Source: Rubrobacter tropicus (GTDB taxonomy: Bacteria; Actinomycetota; Rubrobacteria; Rubrobacterales; Rubrobacteraceae). Taken from it: DNA of 64,000 bases. The stretch spans positions 2,232,001-2,296,000 of the forward strand of contig NZ_CP045119.1 in NCBI RefSeq assembly GCF_011492945.1, read 5' to 3'. This document shows positions 36,250 through 44,422 of the stretch, in pieces (within the stretch, counting starts at the first letter, position 1; each line of letters begins with the position of its first letter). The position numbers and the translations under genes were made by a program. The notes under the pieces were generated by a model. It had not been told where the DNA came from, did not search any database, and saw only the letters and a list, made by a program, of their open reading frames with translations.

Positions 36250-38886
36250 GTGGGGCCGAACGACCGTGAAAACCCGGGTTTCCATGGCTCGGGCATCGGC
36301 TTGCTGCTACGTAGTGTGAGAGAGGCAGCCGTAGTCGTCGAGGTCGCAACGGGCAGAATCGTGCTCTGGAGTCAGGCCGCCTCGGAACTCTTCGGCTACC
36401 CACCCGCGGAGGCGCTCGGTTCGAACGTCGAGGTACTCGTTCCCGCCCGTCTCAGGGAACGTTACCAGAGCAGGTTGGCACGCTACCGGGAGACGGGCCG
36501 GGACCCGCACGTGGATTCCGGCACGGCCCTGAAACTGCCCGTCGTGACGAAGGATAGCGGGGAGATCCGCGTGGAGTTGACGCTCTCCCGGCTGGAGAGG
36601 GTCTCTGATGCCGAGCCGCACGGGCACCTCGTGCTGGCCGTCGTCCGGGACGCGGCCGGGCGGGAGCGTCCCGGGGATGCGACGCGCGAGGCCGGGCTCT
36701 TCGCCCGCTCCGCCCTCGACGGGCTCTCCGCGCACGTGGCCGTCCTTGACGAGACGGGCGTCATCGTCGCCACCAACAGGGCCTGGCGGGAGTTCGCCGC
36801 GGCCAACGCGACCGTGGACCTCGAGAACCTGATGGAAGGCGCCAACTACCTGGAGGTTTGCGACTCGGCTTCCGGGCCGAGCGCGGACGAAGCCCCCCGG
36901 GTCGCGGAGGCCATACGCGCGATCATCTCCGGGGATCTGGATTCCTTCGAGTTGGAGTACCCTTGCCACTCGCCCGACGAGCGCCGCTGGTTCGTAGAGC
37001 GCGTGACCCGCTTCCCCGACGGCGAGCCTCCGCGCGTGATCGTCGCGCACGAGAACGTCACCGAGCGCAAGCTGGCGCAGGAGGAGACGGAGACGCGCAC
37101 CCGCCAGCAGGCCGTCGTCGCGGAGCTCGGCCTGCGGGCGCTGGCGAGCGCCAACCTCCAACCGCTAATGGACGAAGCCGTCTTGGCGGTCCGCCGAACC
37201 CTTGGGGTCGATTTCTGCAAGATCGTGGAGCTTTTGCCCGGCGGAGAAGAACTGCTGCTGCGGGCCGGGGTGGGATGGGAAGAAGGGGCCGTCGGAAACG
37301 CGACGGAGGGGTCGGACTTCGACCCTCACGCCGGCTTCACCCTGCGTTCGGAAGAGCCGGTGGTCGTCGAAGACCTGCGCACCGAGACCCGCTTCGAGTC
37401 GTCCCGGTTTATGCTGGAGCAAGGGGCGGTAAGCGGCATGACAGTTCCGATCCCCGGCAGGGATGGCCCCTTTGGGGTCCTGGGGGCGCACACGAAGAGC
37501 CCCCGGGCCTTCTCGGGGAACGACGTGAACTTCCTGCAGGCCGTGGCAAACGTGCTCGCCACGGCGGTAGAGCGTCACGCGTCGGAGAAGAAACTGCGCG
37601 AGGTAAGGGAAGCCGAGCGCGACCGGTTGGCCAGGGACCTGCACGACGAGGCGCTCCAGGATCTCACCCGCGCCCTGGTGGAGACCCGCCTCATGCAGGG
37701 GACCACGGACGACCCCGAAACGAACTACCGGCTCGAACGGCTGGCCGAGGCGCTCAAGCGGGCGGGACAGGGAACGCGCAACGCGATCTACAACCTGCGC
37801 CTGGAGCACGAATCCCGGGGCCGGACGCTCGTCGAGATGCTCGAGTGGGTCGTCGCGAGAAACCGTCGGAACGCACCCGGCAGCGAGATAGAGCTCTCGA
37901 TCGAGGAGGACCTGGGACGGCCGCTCCCGGAGGCCGAACAGGTCGAGCTCTTGCGCATCCTCCAGGAGGCGCTGCTAAACGCGTTGCGGCACTCGGGTGC
38001 CGGCCGCATCCGTGTCTCGGCCGGAGTCCGCGGTGGCAGGCTCTGGGTCCAGGTAGAAGACGACGGACGGGGCTTCGACCTGGCCCGGACGGGCGCCGGG
38101 ATGGGCATAAGGGGCATGCGGGAGAGGGCCCACGCGGTGGGCGGAGAGTTGGAGATCTTCAGCGGCCCCGGCAGGGGGACGACCGTGCGCATCACCCTGG
38201 ACCTCGGGGATGACGGGGGAGGATCGGGGGAATCGGAAGAGGTGCGTATCCTGCTCGTCGAGGACCACGCCTCCGTCCGGCAGGCCACGGCCTCCGTGCT
38301 CGACCAGGAGCCGGGGTTCAGGGTAGTGGGCCAGGCGGGCTCCCTCTCGGAGGCGCGGGGCAAGCTCGAAGGGATCAACGTGGCGATCATCGACCTCGGA
38401 CTGCCGGACGGTTACGGGGGAGACCTGATCCGGGACCTCATGGAGGCCAGCCCGGGGGCGCAGGCGCTCGTCCTGAGCGCCATGCTCGACCACGCCGAGA
38501 TCGCGCGGGCCGTCGAGTCCGGGGCCGCCGGGGTCCTGGACAAGCTCTCCGAGATGGACGCGGTCGTGGACGCGATCAGGCGTCTTCGGGCGGGAGAGAC
38601 CCTGATGCCCCTGGAGGAGGTCGTGGAGCTGCTGCGCTTCGCCGGCTCCCAGAGGGAGGAGGAGTACGAGGTCCGCCAGACGATCGCGCAGCTGACCTCC
38701 AGGGAGATAGAGGTGCTGCAGGCGCTCGCCGATGGCCTCGACAGCAACCAGGTCGCCGAGCGACTGAACATCAGCATCAAGACGGAGACCAACCACATGA
38801 CGAGCATCCTGAACAAGCTCGGTATGCACTCGCGCCTGCAGGCCCTGGTCTTCGCCATCCGCCACGGCGTGGTACAGGTCCGCTGA
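36250..38886 (+). CDS. PAS-GAF histidine kinase fused to receiver and LuxR domain
   Basis: 878 residues from a GTG with GAGGAAG upstream. Order: PAS (about 10-135; IVLWSQAASELFGYPPAEAL), second PAS-like (about 145-275), GAF (about 285-440), HisKA_3 with ARDLHDEALQDLTRALVETR (His near 463), HATPase_c near 565-650 (ALLNALRHSGAGRIRVSAG, then GMGIRGMRERAHAVGGELE), receiver near 664-780 (VRILLVEDHASVRQA; Asp in VAIIDLGLPDG; Lys in VLDKLS), and LuxR HTH near 815-870 (LTSREIEVLQALADGLDSNQ). No membrane helix is seen, so it is a cytoplasmic sensor that could phosphorylate its own DNA-binding output. Kinases and NarL-type regulators are normally separate proteins. Heads the signalling cluster. Confidence 0.93.
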   Translation: MGPNDRENPGFHGSGIGLLLRSVREAAVVVEVATGRIVLWSQAASELFGYPPAEALGSNVEVLVPARLRERYQSRLARYRETGRDPHVDSGTALKLPVVTKDSGEIRVELTLSRLERVSDAEPHGHLVLAVVRDAAGRERPGDATREAGLFARSALDGLSAHVAVLDETGVIVATNRAWREFAAANATVDLENLMEGANYLEVCDSASGPSADEAPRVAEAIRAIISGDLDSFELEYPCHSPDERRWFVERVTRFPDGEPPRVIVAHENVTERKLAQEETETRTRQQAVVAELGLRALASANLQPLMDEAVLAVRRTLGVDFCKIVELLPGGEELLLRAGVGWEEGAVGNATEGSDFDPHAGFTLRSEEPVVVEDLRTETRFESSRFMLEQGAVSGMTVPIPGRDGPFGVLGAHTKSPRAFSGNDVNFLQAVANVLATAVERHASEKKLREVREAERDRLARDLHDEALQDLTRALVETRLMQGTTDDPETNYRLERLAEALKRAGQGTRNAIYNLRLEHESRGRTLVEMLEWVVARNRRNAPGSEIELSIEEDLGRPLPEAEQVELLRILQEALLNALRHSGAGRIRVSAGVRGGRLWVQVEDDGRGFDLARTGAGMGIRGMRERAHAVGGELEIFSGPGRGTTVRITLDLGDDGGGSGESEEVRILLVEDHASVRQATASVLDQEPGFRVVGQAGSLSEARGKLEGINVAIIDLGLPDGYGGDLIRDLMEASPGAQALVLSAMLDHAEIARAVESGAAGVLDKLSEMDAVVDAIRRLRAGETLMPLEEVVELLRFAGSQREEEYEVRQTIAQLTSREIEVLQALADGLDSNQVAERLNISIKTETNHMTSILNKLGMHSRLQALVFAIRHGVVQVR

Positions 38887-39224
38887 ACGCCCCACCGCCC
38901 GACGCGGCGCCCGTATAGGAGAAATCTCCCCCCCGAAAGTCGGCGGTTCCCCCCAAAGAAAGATAAGGCACTTAGACGAGGTCCGGTGTCGGGGGGGCCT
39001 GCTAGGCTCAGCACCTAGGTAGTCAAATGGGTGTTACACGGCGGGTAGGGAGAGCGGCACCGGCCGAGTAAGACCGGGGAAGCATGGTAGGGCGAAGGGA
39101 GAGATGCGGGTCGTAGGGGCCAGTTGGATCGAATGGCTGCGAAAGGCATAGGACTGCGAAAGGCAGAGGCCGAGGCGCGCGGGGCAGGCGAAGGCAACCG
39201 GATGGGAAGGAGCGGTGAAAGGCG
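38887..39224. other. Gene-free stretch before the LuxR gene
   Basis: 338 bases with no convincing gene on either strand. It is purine-rich near 39060-39220. A short palindromic patch (CCTGCTAGGCTCAGCACCTAGG, partly complementary) lies near 38999-39020. Probably holds the promoter of the LuxR-type gene; no motif is certain. Confidence 0.4.
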
Positions 39225-39863
39225 ATGAACGCGATGAGCACTAGTTTGGTGCGGCGGTCCCCCGAATACGAGGAGGCGCGGGCCTGGATCTGGCTCAAGT
39301 GCGACTACCCGGTCGTGGCGAGGGGGTTGGCAAGCGTCCTGGGGGGCGTGTCCGAGGTGCGCGGCGACTTTATCGAGGAGCTGGACCTCCCGTCGTGCGT
39401 GGTGATCTGCTCCAACGGCGAGGGGGTCGCCCAGGAGGTCGTCAAAGCGCTCCAGGCGGCGCCGACGGCTCCGGTGCTGGTCGTGGGCCTGCTCAACGAC
39501 GTCAGGTGCGCCAGGGCCGCGCTCAGGGCCGGGGCGACCGGATTCATTCACGTCGGAATGGAGGCCTCGCAGGTCCGGCGGGCGCTTTGCGTGGTCCGCA
39601 AGGGCGAGACCGTGGTCCCGAGGAACCTCGTCGCCGAGCTGGTAAAGGACGAAGAGGTGATAGACCCCTTCATCCTCACCTCCCGCCAGAGGGAGATCCT
39701 GAACCTCGTGGCAGAAGGGTTGACCAACGCCCAGATCGCCAAGCAGTTGTTCCTCTCCGAGTACACCATCAAGCAGCACCTGCGCGCCGCCTACAAGCTC
39801 CTCGAGGTGCGCAACCGCGTGGAGGCGACGAGGGTCTTCAAGCGCTCCCAAGAACTGCATTGA
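39225..39863 (+). CDS. LuxR family regulator with atypical receiver
   Basis: 212 residues. The N-terminal 120 residues follow the receiver pattern (VARGLASVL; LRAGATGFIHVGMEASQV) but the phospho-acceptor position reads PSCVVICSNG where an Asp is expected, and the conserved Lys is also lost (FIHVG). The C-terminal HTH is intact (LTSRQREILNLVAEGLTNAQIAKQLF, then LSEYTIKQHLRAAYKLLEV). It therefore cannot be activated by ordinary phosphorylation and may act constitutively or by partner binding. Lies between the hybrid kinase and the GGDEF gene. Confidence 0.88.
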   Translation: MNAMSTSLVRRSPEYEEARAWIWLKCDYPVVARGLASVLGGVSEVRGDFIEELDLPSCVVICSNGEGVAQEVVKALQAAPTAPVLVVGLLNDVRCARAALRAGATGFIHVGMEASQVRRALCVVRKGETVVPRNLVAELVKDEEVIDPFILTSRQREILNLVAEGLTNAQIAKQLFLSEYTIKQHLRAAYKLLEVRNRVEATRVFKRSQELH

Positions 39864-40014
39864 TCGGGGCCGCTACGCCCAACGCCGGGTGCCTGGCGCG
39901 CCCCCGGTACTTGGGTGCGCTTATGGTGCGTCTGGTCGATTCGTTGGCCGAAAGACGCCGCTCCTACGCTACACCCACCCTCGCGCGCCGCGGGGCGCGG
40001 CCGCCGGATAGGCC

Positions 40015-40029
40015 AGGAGGCAGCGCATA
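40015..40029 (+). promoter_or_regulatory. Perfect Shine-Dalgarno before an ATA codon
   Basis: AGGAGG at 40015-40020 is followed after six bases by ATA (40027-40029), which opens a frame (IKATKLLESFSSRF) continuous with the GGDEF protein. The first normal start in that frame is the GTG at 40069, which has no such site close by. The ribosome-binding site suggests initiation at the ATA, or an original ATG mutated or misread. Confidence 0.4.
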
Positions 40030-40068
40030 AAGGCGACGAAGCTACTGGAGTCTTTCTCCTCCCGGTTC

Positions 40069-41949
40069 GTGTCGGGAGCCCCCAGACCGGGAATCGGCGC
40101 CACCCTCCGCAAGAAGATGCGCGAAAACCGCCGCGAGCCGGCGCCCGAGAACTTCCGGGACCTCGTCCAGAACGCGCCGGAGGTGGTGATGCTCACGGAC
40201 GCCGATGCCTCGGTGCTCTACGTCAACGGCGCGGTCACCGGGGTGCTCGGGTACGAGCCGGAGGATATGGTCGGCGACGACCTCGCGGGCTATGTGCACC
40301 CTTCGGAGAAGGCCAGGCTGTTTGCGCCCGCGGCGGAGAAGCCCCGGGTTCGCCTCCCCGCCGGGGGCGCCCTGGAGTTTCGGATGCGCCACGCCGACGG
40401 CTCCTGGCGCCGGGTCGAGGCCGTGGCCGCGTGCCCGTCCGACGACGGGGGCCACGAGAAGGCCCTCTACATACGTGACGCCTCGGGCCGGGACGACAGG
40501 GCGGAACTGGAGCGCCGGGCCTCAGAGGACCCGCTGACCGGCCTGGCGAACCGGGGCCTGTTCATGGTGCGGCTGGAGCACGCCATGGCCCGCAACGCCC
40601 GCCAGCAGACGCCGGTCGCGGTCCTCTTTCTGGACGTGGACGACCTCAAGGCGGTAAACGATACGTTGGGCCACAAGGCCGGCGACCGTCTGCTCGTCGC
40701 GATAGGCCGCCGCCTGCGGGCCTGCACCAGGCCGGGGGACACCGCCGCGCGGCTCGGCGGCGACGAATTCACCGTGCTTGTTGAGGACGCGTCCGGCAGG
40801 GCCAACCCGGTCCGTCTGGCGGAGCGTCTCCTGGGCACCCTGACGGAGCCCATCGCCCTGGGAGATCACACGGTATTCGTGTCCGTCAGCATAGGCGTCG
40901 CCATGAGCAGCCCCGGCCTGCACGAAGCCGAGAGCCTGCTGCACGCCGCCGATACGGCCATGTATCGCGCGAAGCGGGCAGGCAAGGGACGGTACGAGGT
41001 CTTCGACGACGAAACATCCGGGCCGCTAGTCTCGCCTCTGGGGCTGGAGACGGAGCTCCGGCGGGCCCTGGATCGCTCGGAGTTCGAACTTCATTACCGG
41101 CCCGTGGTCTCCCTCGAGACGGGCGAGGTCGTGGCCATGGAAGCCGCGGCGCGGTGGAACCATTCCGAGTTGGGCTTGCTCCCGCCCGACGTCTTCGTCC
41201 CCGTTGCGGAAAAAAACGACCTCGTGGTCCCGATCGGGCGGTGGCTCCTCGAAACGGCCTGCGCGCAGGCGAAAGAGTGGCGCGCCGCCGGTTTGGGGTC
41301 CCGGACGTCCGTCGGCGTCAACCTGTCGGCCGCGCAGCTCGCGCAGCCCGACCTTACCGAGGTGGTGGCCGACACCCTGCGCAAGACCGGATACGCGGCC
41401 TCGGGTCTCGTGCTACAGATCAGCGAGAGCACTATCGAGGACACGCGCCGCGTGGAAGAGACGCTCGGGGCGCTCGAAGCCCTGGGCGTCAGGCTGGCGA
41501 TAGACGGCTTCGGCACGGGCTTCTCCTCGCTCTCGAACCTCGCCAACCTGCCCGTCCACGCCCTCAAGGTCGACCGCTCGTTCGTGGGCCTGCTGGACGG
41601 CCGCCGGGACAAGACGCTGCCGATAGTCTCGGCGACCCTCGGCATCGCCCGGGCTCTTGGCATAGCGACGGTGGCCGACGGCGTCGAGACGCGCGAGCAG
41701 GCTTCTATGCTGCGCGAGATCGGCTGCGACGCCGGCCAGGGTTCTTACTTCTCCGCGCCGCTGCCGTTTGGCGCGGCCTGCGAATTTCTGGGCGCGCGGG
41801 GACGCGGCGGGGACCCCAGAACAGGCAGACGGTACGCCGACCCTGTCCCCACCGCAGCGCCGCAGAGAAGATTCGCGGAGGGATGGACCGACGGCGAGGG
41901 ACGCGAACACCCAGGGGAGAAACACCGCGACCCAGGACGTCCTCGCTAG
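40069..41949 (+). CDS. PAS-GGDEF-EAL c-di-GMP protein
   Basis: 626 residues from GTG 40069 (about 14 more if it starts at ATA 40027). PAS near 25-130 (VVMLTDADASVLYVNGAVTG). GGDEF domain near 155-320 with intact RLGGDEF active site and an RPGD inhibitory I-site five residues before it, so diguanylate cyclase activity with product inhibition is expected. The EAL domain (340-590) is degenerate: EAL reads EAA, DDFGTG reads DGFGTG, and AEGVE reads ADGVE, so phosphodiesterase activity is doubtful. An acidic/basic tail follows. No membrane helix. Directly before the exopolysaccharide locus, whose synthesis c-di-GMP often controls. Confidence 0.93.
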   Translation: MSGAPRPGIGATLRKKMRENRREPAPENFRDLVQNAPEVVMLTDADASVLYVNGAVTGVLGYEPEDMVGDDLAGYVHPSEKARLFAPAAEKPRVRLPAGGALEFRMRHADGSWRRVEAVAACPSDDGGHEKALYIRDASGRDDRAELERRASEDPLTGLANRGLFMVRLEHAMARNARQQTPVAVLFLDVDDLKAVNDTLGHKAGDRLLVAIGRRLRACTRPGDTAARLGGDEFTVLVEDASGRANPVRLAERLLGTLTEPIALGDHTVFVSVSIGVAMSSPGLHEAESLLHAADTAMYRAKRAGKGRYEVFDDETSGPLVSPLGLETELRRALDRSEFELHYRPVVSLETGEVVAMEAAARWNHSELGLLPPDVFVPVAEKNDLVVPIGRWLLETACAQAKEWRAAGLGSRTSVGVNLSAAQLAQPDLTEVVADTLRKTGYAASGLVLQISESTIEDTRRVEETLGALEALGVRLAIDGFGTGFSSLSNLANLPVHALKVDRSFVGLLDGRRDKTLPIVSATLGIARALGIATVADGVETREQASMLREIGCDAGQGSYFSAPLPFGAACEFLGARGRGGDPRTGRRYADPVPTAAPQRRFAEGWTDGEGREHPGEKHRDPGRPR

Positions 41950-41962
41950 GAGACAGGGTCAG

Positions 41963-42316
41963 ATGAGAAACGTGCGCGTCCTGATCGCCAACGAACCGCG
42001 GACCTACCGGGAAGCGTTCGCGGAGGCCCTGCGGTTTATCCGTCCCGGCGCCGAGATAGTCGAGGCCGAGGCCGAGGACCTGGATCGCGAGGTGGAAAGG
42101 TTCAGGCCCGACGTTGTGCTGTGCAGCACCGTCTCCCCCACCGTGCAGAACATGGTGGAGAATTGGGTACTGCTCTACCCCGAAAACGAGCCCCTGGTGA
42201 TGGTCAGCACGGCGGGCGAGTTGTCCACGGTGAGCGACGTGGACCTCGATGACATAATCGCGCTGGTGGACAGGACGGCCGGCCTGATCAACAACAACCA
42301 CGCCCCATCACTGTAG
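41963..42316 (+). CDS. Stand-alone receiver-like protein without acceptor Asp
   Basis: 117 residues from the ATG at 41963. Begins VRVLIANEPRTYREAFAEAL, like the first strand and helix of a receiver; the strand that should carry the phospho-acceptor reads PDVVLCSTVS, with Ser instead of Asp. No output domain. It lies 13 bases after the GGDEF gene and is probably co-transcribed with it. It may be a protein-protein adaptor. Family assignment is by pattern only. Confidence 0.75.
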   Translation: MRNVRVLIANEPRTYREAFAEALRFIRPGAEIVEAEAEDLDREVERFRPDVVLCSTVSPTVQNMVENWVLLYPENEPLVMVSTAGELSTVSDVDLDDIIALVDRTAGLINNNHAPSL

Positions 42317-42384
42317 GTCGGCGCCCTCCCCGGGCTGGCAGAAGGCGGCTCCTCGCGCCGCCCACAGTCCTCGCGGACCAGTCC

Positions 42385-42639
42385 TCAACCGTTTCGGGCC
42401 GTTCGGGCCCCGACCCGTTCGTCCCCGTGGCGCTCATGCGTCACGATCTCCACCCACTCCGCCCGGGAGACGGGGTCTTTCACGAAAAAGGAATCGGGGT
42501 CTATTGGGAACACGAGGTTCACTTCGCCCCGCGAGCAATGTTCTTCGGCCAACTCGAGCGCCCGGCAAACGCTGCCTGCCCGAACCTCCACCACGAACCG
42601 GCTTACGCTATCGCTTGCTTCCACCAGGACTCTTATCAT
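42385..42639 (-). CDS. Small hypothetical protein
   Basis: 84 residues from the ATG at 42639, with GGAAGG just upstream. Begins MIRVLVEASDSVSRFVVEVRAG, then a helix (ALELAEEHCSRGEV) and NLVFPIDPDSFFVKD. An alternating strand-helix-strand pattern suggests a compact alpha/beta fold. No motif recognised. A longer frame to 42762 is not supported by a Shine-Dalgarno. It converges with the receiver-like gene. Confidence 0.6.
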   Translation of the reverse strand: MIRVLVEASDSVSRFVVEVRAGSVCRALELAEEHCSRGEVNLVFPIDPDSFFVKDPVSRAEWVEIVTHERHGDERVGARTARNG

Positions 42640-43141
42640 CCTTCCGCCACCTACGGTCGGCGCGACCTCTAGCGAATACGACGTTAACCCGGTGTTAAAT
42701 GTGGCACGGCCGACCGCGAAAAAGTAGAGGCCGGCACGCAAAGCACCCAACGAGCGTACCACCGTGCGGGGTCGTGCTAGCCCGCGGAACGCACGAACAG
42801 ATCAGGACCCGCATGGGGGCCGCCTCAAAGCGGATTGCGTGAGGGTGAACCTCACCGCAATCGCTGTCAGCGTTTCAGCTTGTCGGCGTTTCAGCTCTCC
42901 GTTCTGTGGACGACAGCTGATGACGTGGGTTGCGGTGGTATCGAACCACCGCAACCCGCCTTTAGTAACAAGACTCCGCCCAATGAGACGGTAACGCCGT
43001 TGCTTCTCCGCCGGCCGGCGCGGCCGAGGGGGGCGGGCATTGCGGCTTGGGTCCTCGGTGGCAAGACCACCCCGCTTTGCCGGGGATGACGAGCGCATGC
43101 CGGGAACGGTTGCGAGGGGCGCGGCCTTTGCGCTATCTGTT
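42640..43141. other. Gene-free stretch with palindromic repeats
   Basis: About 500 bases without a convincing gene. It holds two related hairpins and a TCAGC cluster (described separately at 42831-42957). From 42958 to 43141 I see only GC-rich sequence with a small hairpin (CCCCG/CGGGG near 43070-43085). Confidence 0.5.
42831..42957 (+). repeat. Two related hairpins flanking a TCAGC cluster
   Basis: Hairpin 1: GATTGCGTGAGG (42833-42844) pairs with CCTCACCGCAATC (42850-42862) with one bulge. Hairpin 2: GGGTTGCGGTGGT (42927-42939) pairs perfectly with ACCACCGCAACCC (42945-42957) around ATCGA. The arms of the two hairpins resemble each other. Between them GTCAGCGTTTCAGCT is followed by a near copy (TGTCGGCGTTTCAGCT). 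The second hairpin looks like a tRNA T arm but has no tRNA body around it. Confidence 0.75.
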
Positions 43142-43780
43142 CTAGGCCCTGTCCCTGAACGAGATCACGACCGCGAGGCCGATCAGCGCCAGGGCTGCGG
43201 CTGCGGGTAGGAGGAGGACGGTGAAGCGCGTTCCGCCGGTATCGGGCATGACTTCCACGGGGGCCTGCTCGTCCGCGGCGATCCCGGCCCCGGGCGTTCG
43301 GCCGGCTGACCAGACGAGGTCGGCGCAGGCGATGCCGGGCGGGATGCCCTCGCCCTTCTTCGCCTCCTCGTGCACGAGCACGTAGCGTTCCTTGTCGGTG
43401 GCGAACAGCTGGTCCACCGTTATGTCCCCGAGGCTCGTGGCGGCCTCCCCGTCCCCGTTCTCCTTCGCCACGAGGGTCTTGAGCGGGATCGTCGCCGGGG
43501 CGCCCCGGCCGGCCCGTTCGTCCGCGCACATCGCCCCGCCGTGGACGTGGTTGATGTGTTTTACCCCGGCCTCGGGCAGGCCTCGCACGCTCAGCCCGAC
43601 CTCCACGCCGCCCTGCGAATCCTGGAAGATCGCGGTTCCGCTGACGCCGGAATCGTGGATCGGGACGAGCTCGACGCTCCTGGTCTGGGCCTGACCGGCC
43701 GCGGCGTTGGCCGACAGCAAAACGGCCCCCACGGCGAAGACCAGAACCGTCCCGACGGTAACCCGCATCTTGCGGTCCAT
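43142..43780 (-). CDS. Secreted CHRD-like protein with sorting-type tail
   Basis: 212 residues. A signal peptide (VTVGTVLVFAVGAVLLSANAAAG) precedes a beta-rich domain with GLPEAGVKHINHVHGGAMC, resembling the CHRD-type His motif. The C-terminus is MPDTGG followed by a hydrophobic stretch (TVLLLPAAAALALIGLAVVI) and a basic end (SFRDRA), the layout of a cell-wall sorting signal with M in place of L in LPxTG. It may be sortase-anchored or simply membrane-anchored. Domain assignment is tentative. Confidence 0.65.
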   Translation of the reverse strand: MDRKMRVTVGTVLVFAVGAVLLSANAAAGQAQTRSVELVPIHDSGVSGTAIFQDSQGGVEVGLSVRGLPEAGVKHINHVHGGAMCADERAGRGAPATIPLKTLVAKENGDGEAATSLGDITVDQLFATDKERYVLVHEEAKKGEGIPPGIACADLVWSAGRTPGAGIAADEQAPVEVMPDTGGTRFTVLLLPAAAALALIGLAVVISFRDRA

Positions 43781-43834
43781 AAAGCTTCCTCCTTACGCGG
43801 TTGCTTTCCGTGCGTCCCGGGCTTTCGGGACGGT

Positions 43835-44422
43835 CTATCCGACGGTGGGCATCCGGACGCCCTCGATAGTCTCGAACTCGCGGCCCAGGACCTCGTTGGA
43901 GCGGCGCAGGTGCTCCCCGGCCCTGTCGACGTGGAGCGCGTAGGCGTCGAAGTCGGCCTGGGTCGCGGAGATGGGGTCGGCGGCCAGCCGGTAGGCGAGC
44001 TCGGCGGCGTAGTGCAGATCTCCGAGGGCGAAGTCGAAAGACTCGTACTGGCCCTCGTACTTTTCGGGCGGCGAGAGCTCGTCCGCTTGCCTCCGGTAGT
44101 CTTTCAGGGCGAGGTAATTTGCCTCCAACTCATCGACGTCTTCGGCGGTCAGGTTGTCGTAACGGAGCAGCCTGGCGTTGCTGTCGAGAAAGGCGTCCAC
44201 TGAACCTGCCTGTATCTCGCCGATCCGGTCCAGGTATTCCGCTTGATCTCTTCCGGCGCCGCCGTCGCGGTTTGGGATCTGGTGCGACACCTGGTTCGAC
44301 ACCTTCACGGCCCTCGCCTCGGGGATCGCCCGGTCCTCCTGGTAGAACCCGTACAGCAGGTACGCGTCGAGGCAGAGAACCAGGACGGCAAGAAGCGTCG
44401 TTACCCGTACGAAGGTTTTCAC
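43835..44422 (-). CDS. Hypothetical membrane-anchored protein
   Basis: 195 residues. An N-terminal hydrophobic segment (VTTLLAVLVLCLDAYLLYGF) acts as signal or anchor, followed by a mostly helical, charged external domain rich in Glu, Asp, Tyr and Leu (DVDELEANYLALKDYRRQADEL). No enzymatic motif is seen. It lies 54 bases before the CHRD-like gene on the same strand and may share its transcript. Divergent from the Wzz-type gene. Confidence 0.65.
   Translation of the reverse strand: MKTFVRVTTLLAVLVLCLDAYLLYGFYQEDRAIPEARAVKVSNQVSHQIPNRDGGAGRDQAEYLDRIGEIQAGSVDAFLDSNARLLRYDNLTAEDVDELEANYLALKDYRRQADELSPPEKYEGQYESFDFALGDLHYAAELAYRLAADPISATQADFDAYALHVDRAGEHLRRSNEVLGREFETIEGVRMPTVG

Noticed and set aside
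39923-40030. 35-residue frame beginning MVRLVDSLAERRRSYATPT
   Set aside because: No Shine-Dalgarno, Arg/Pro-rich end, and it overlaps the likely ribosome-binding site of the GGDEF gene.
42927-42957. tRNA or tmRNA 3' end suggested by a T-arm-like hairpin
   Set aside because: The stem is a plain 13-bp palindrome; no matching acceptor 5' strand, D arm or anticodon arm, and no tmRNA tag frame could be found.
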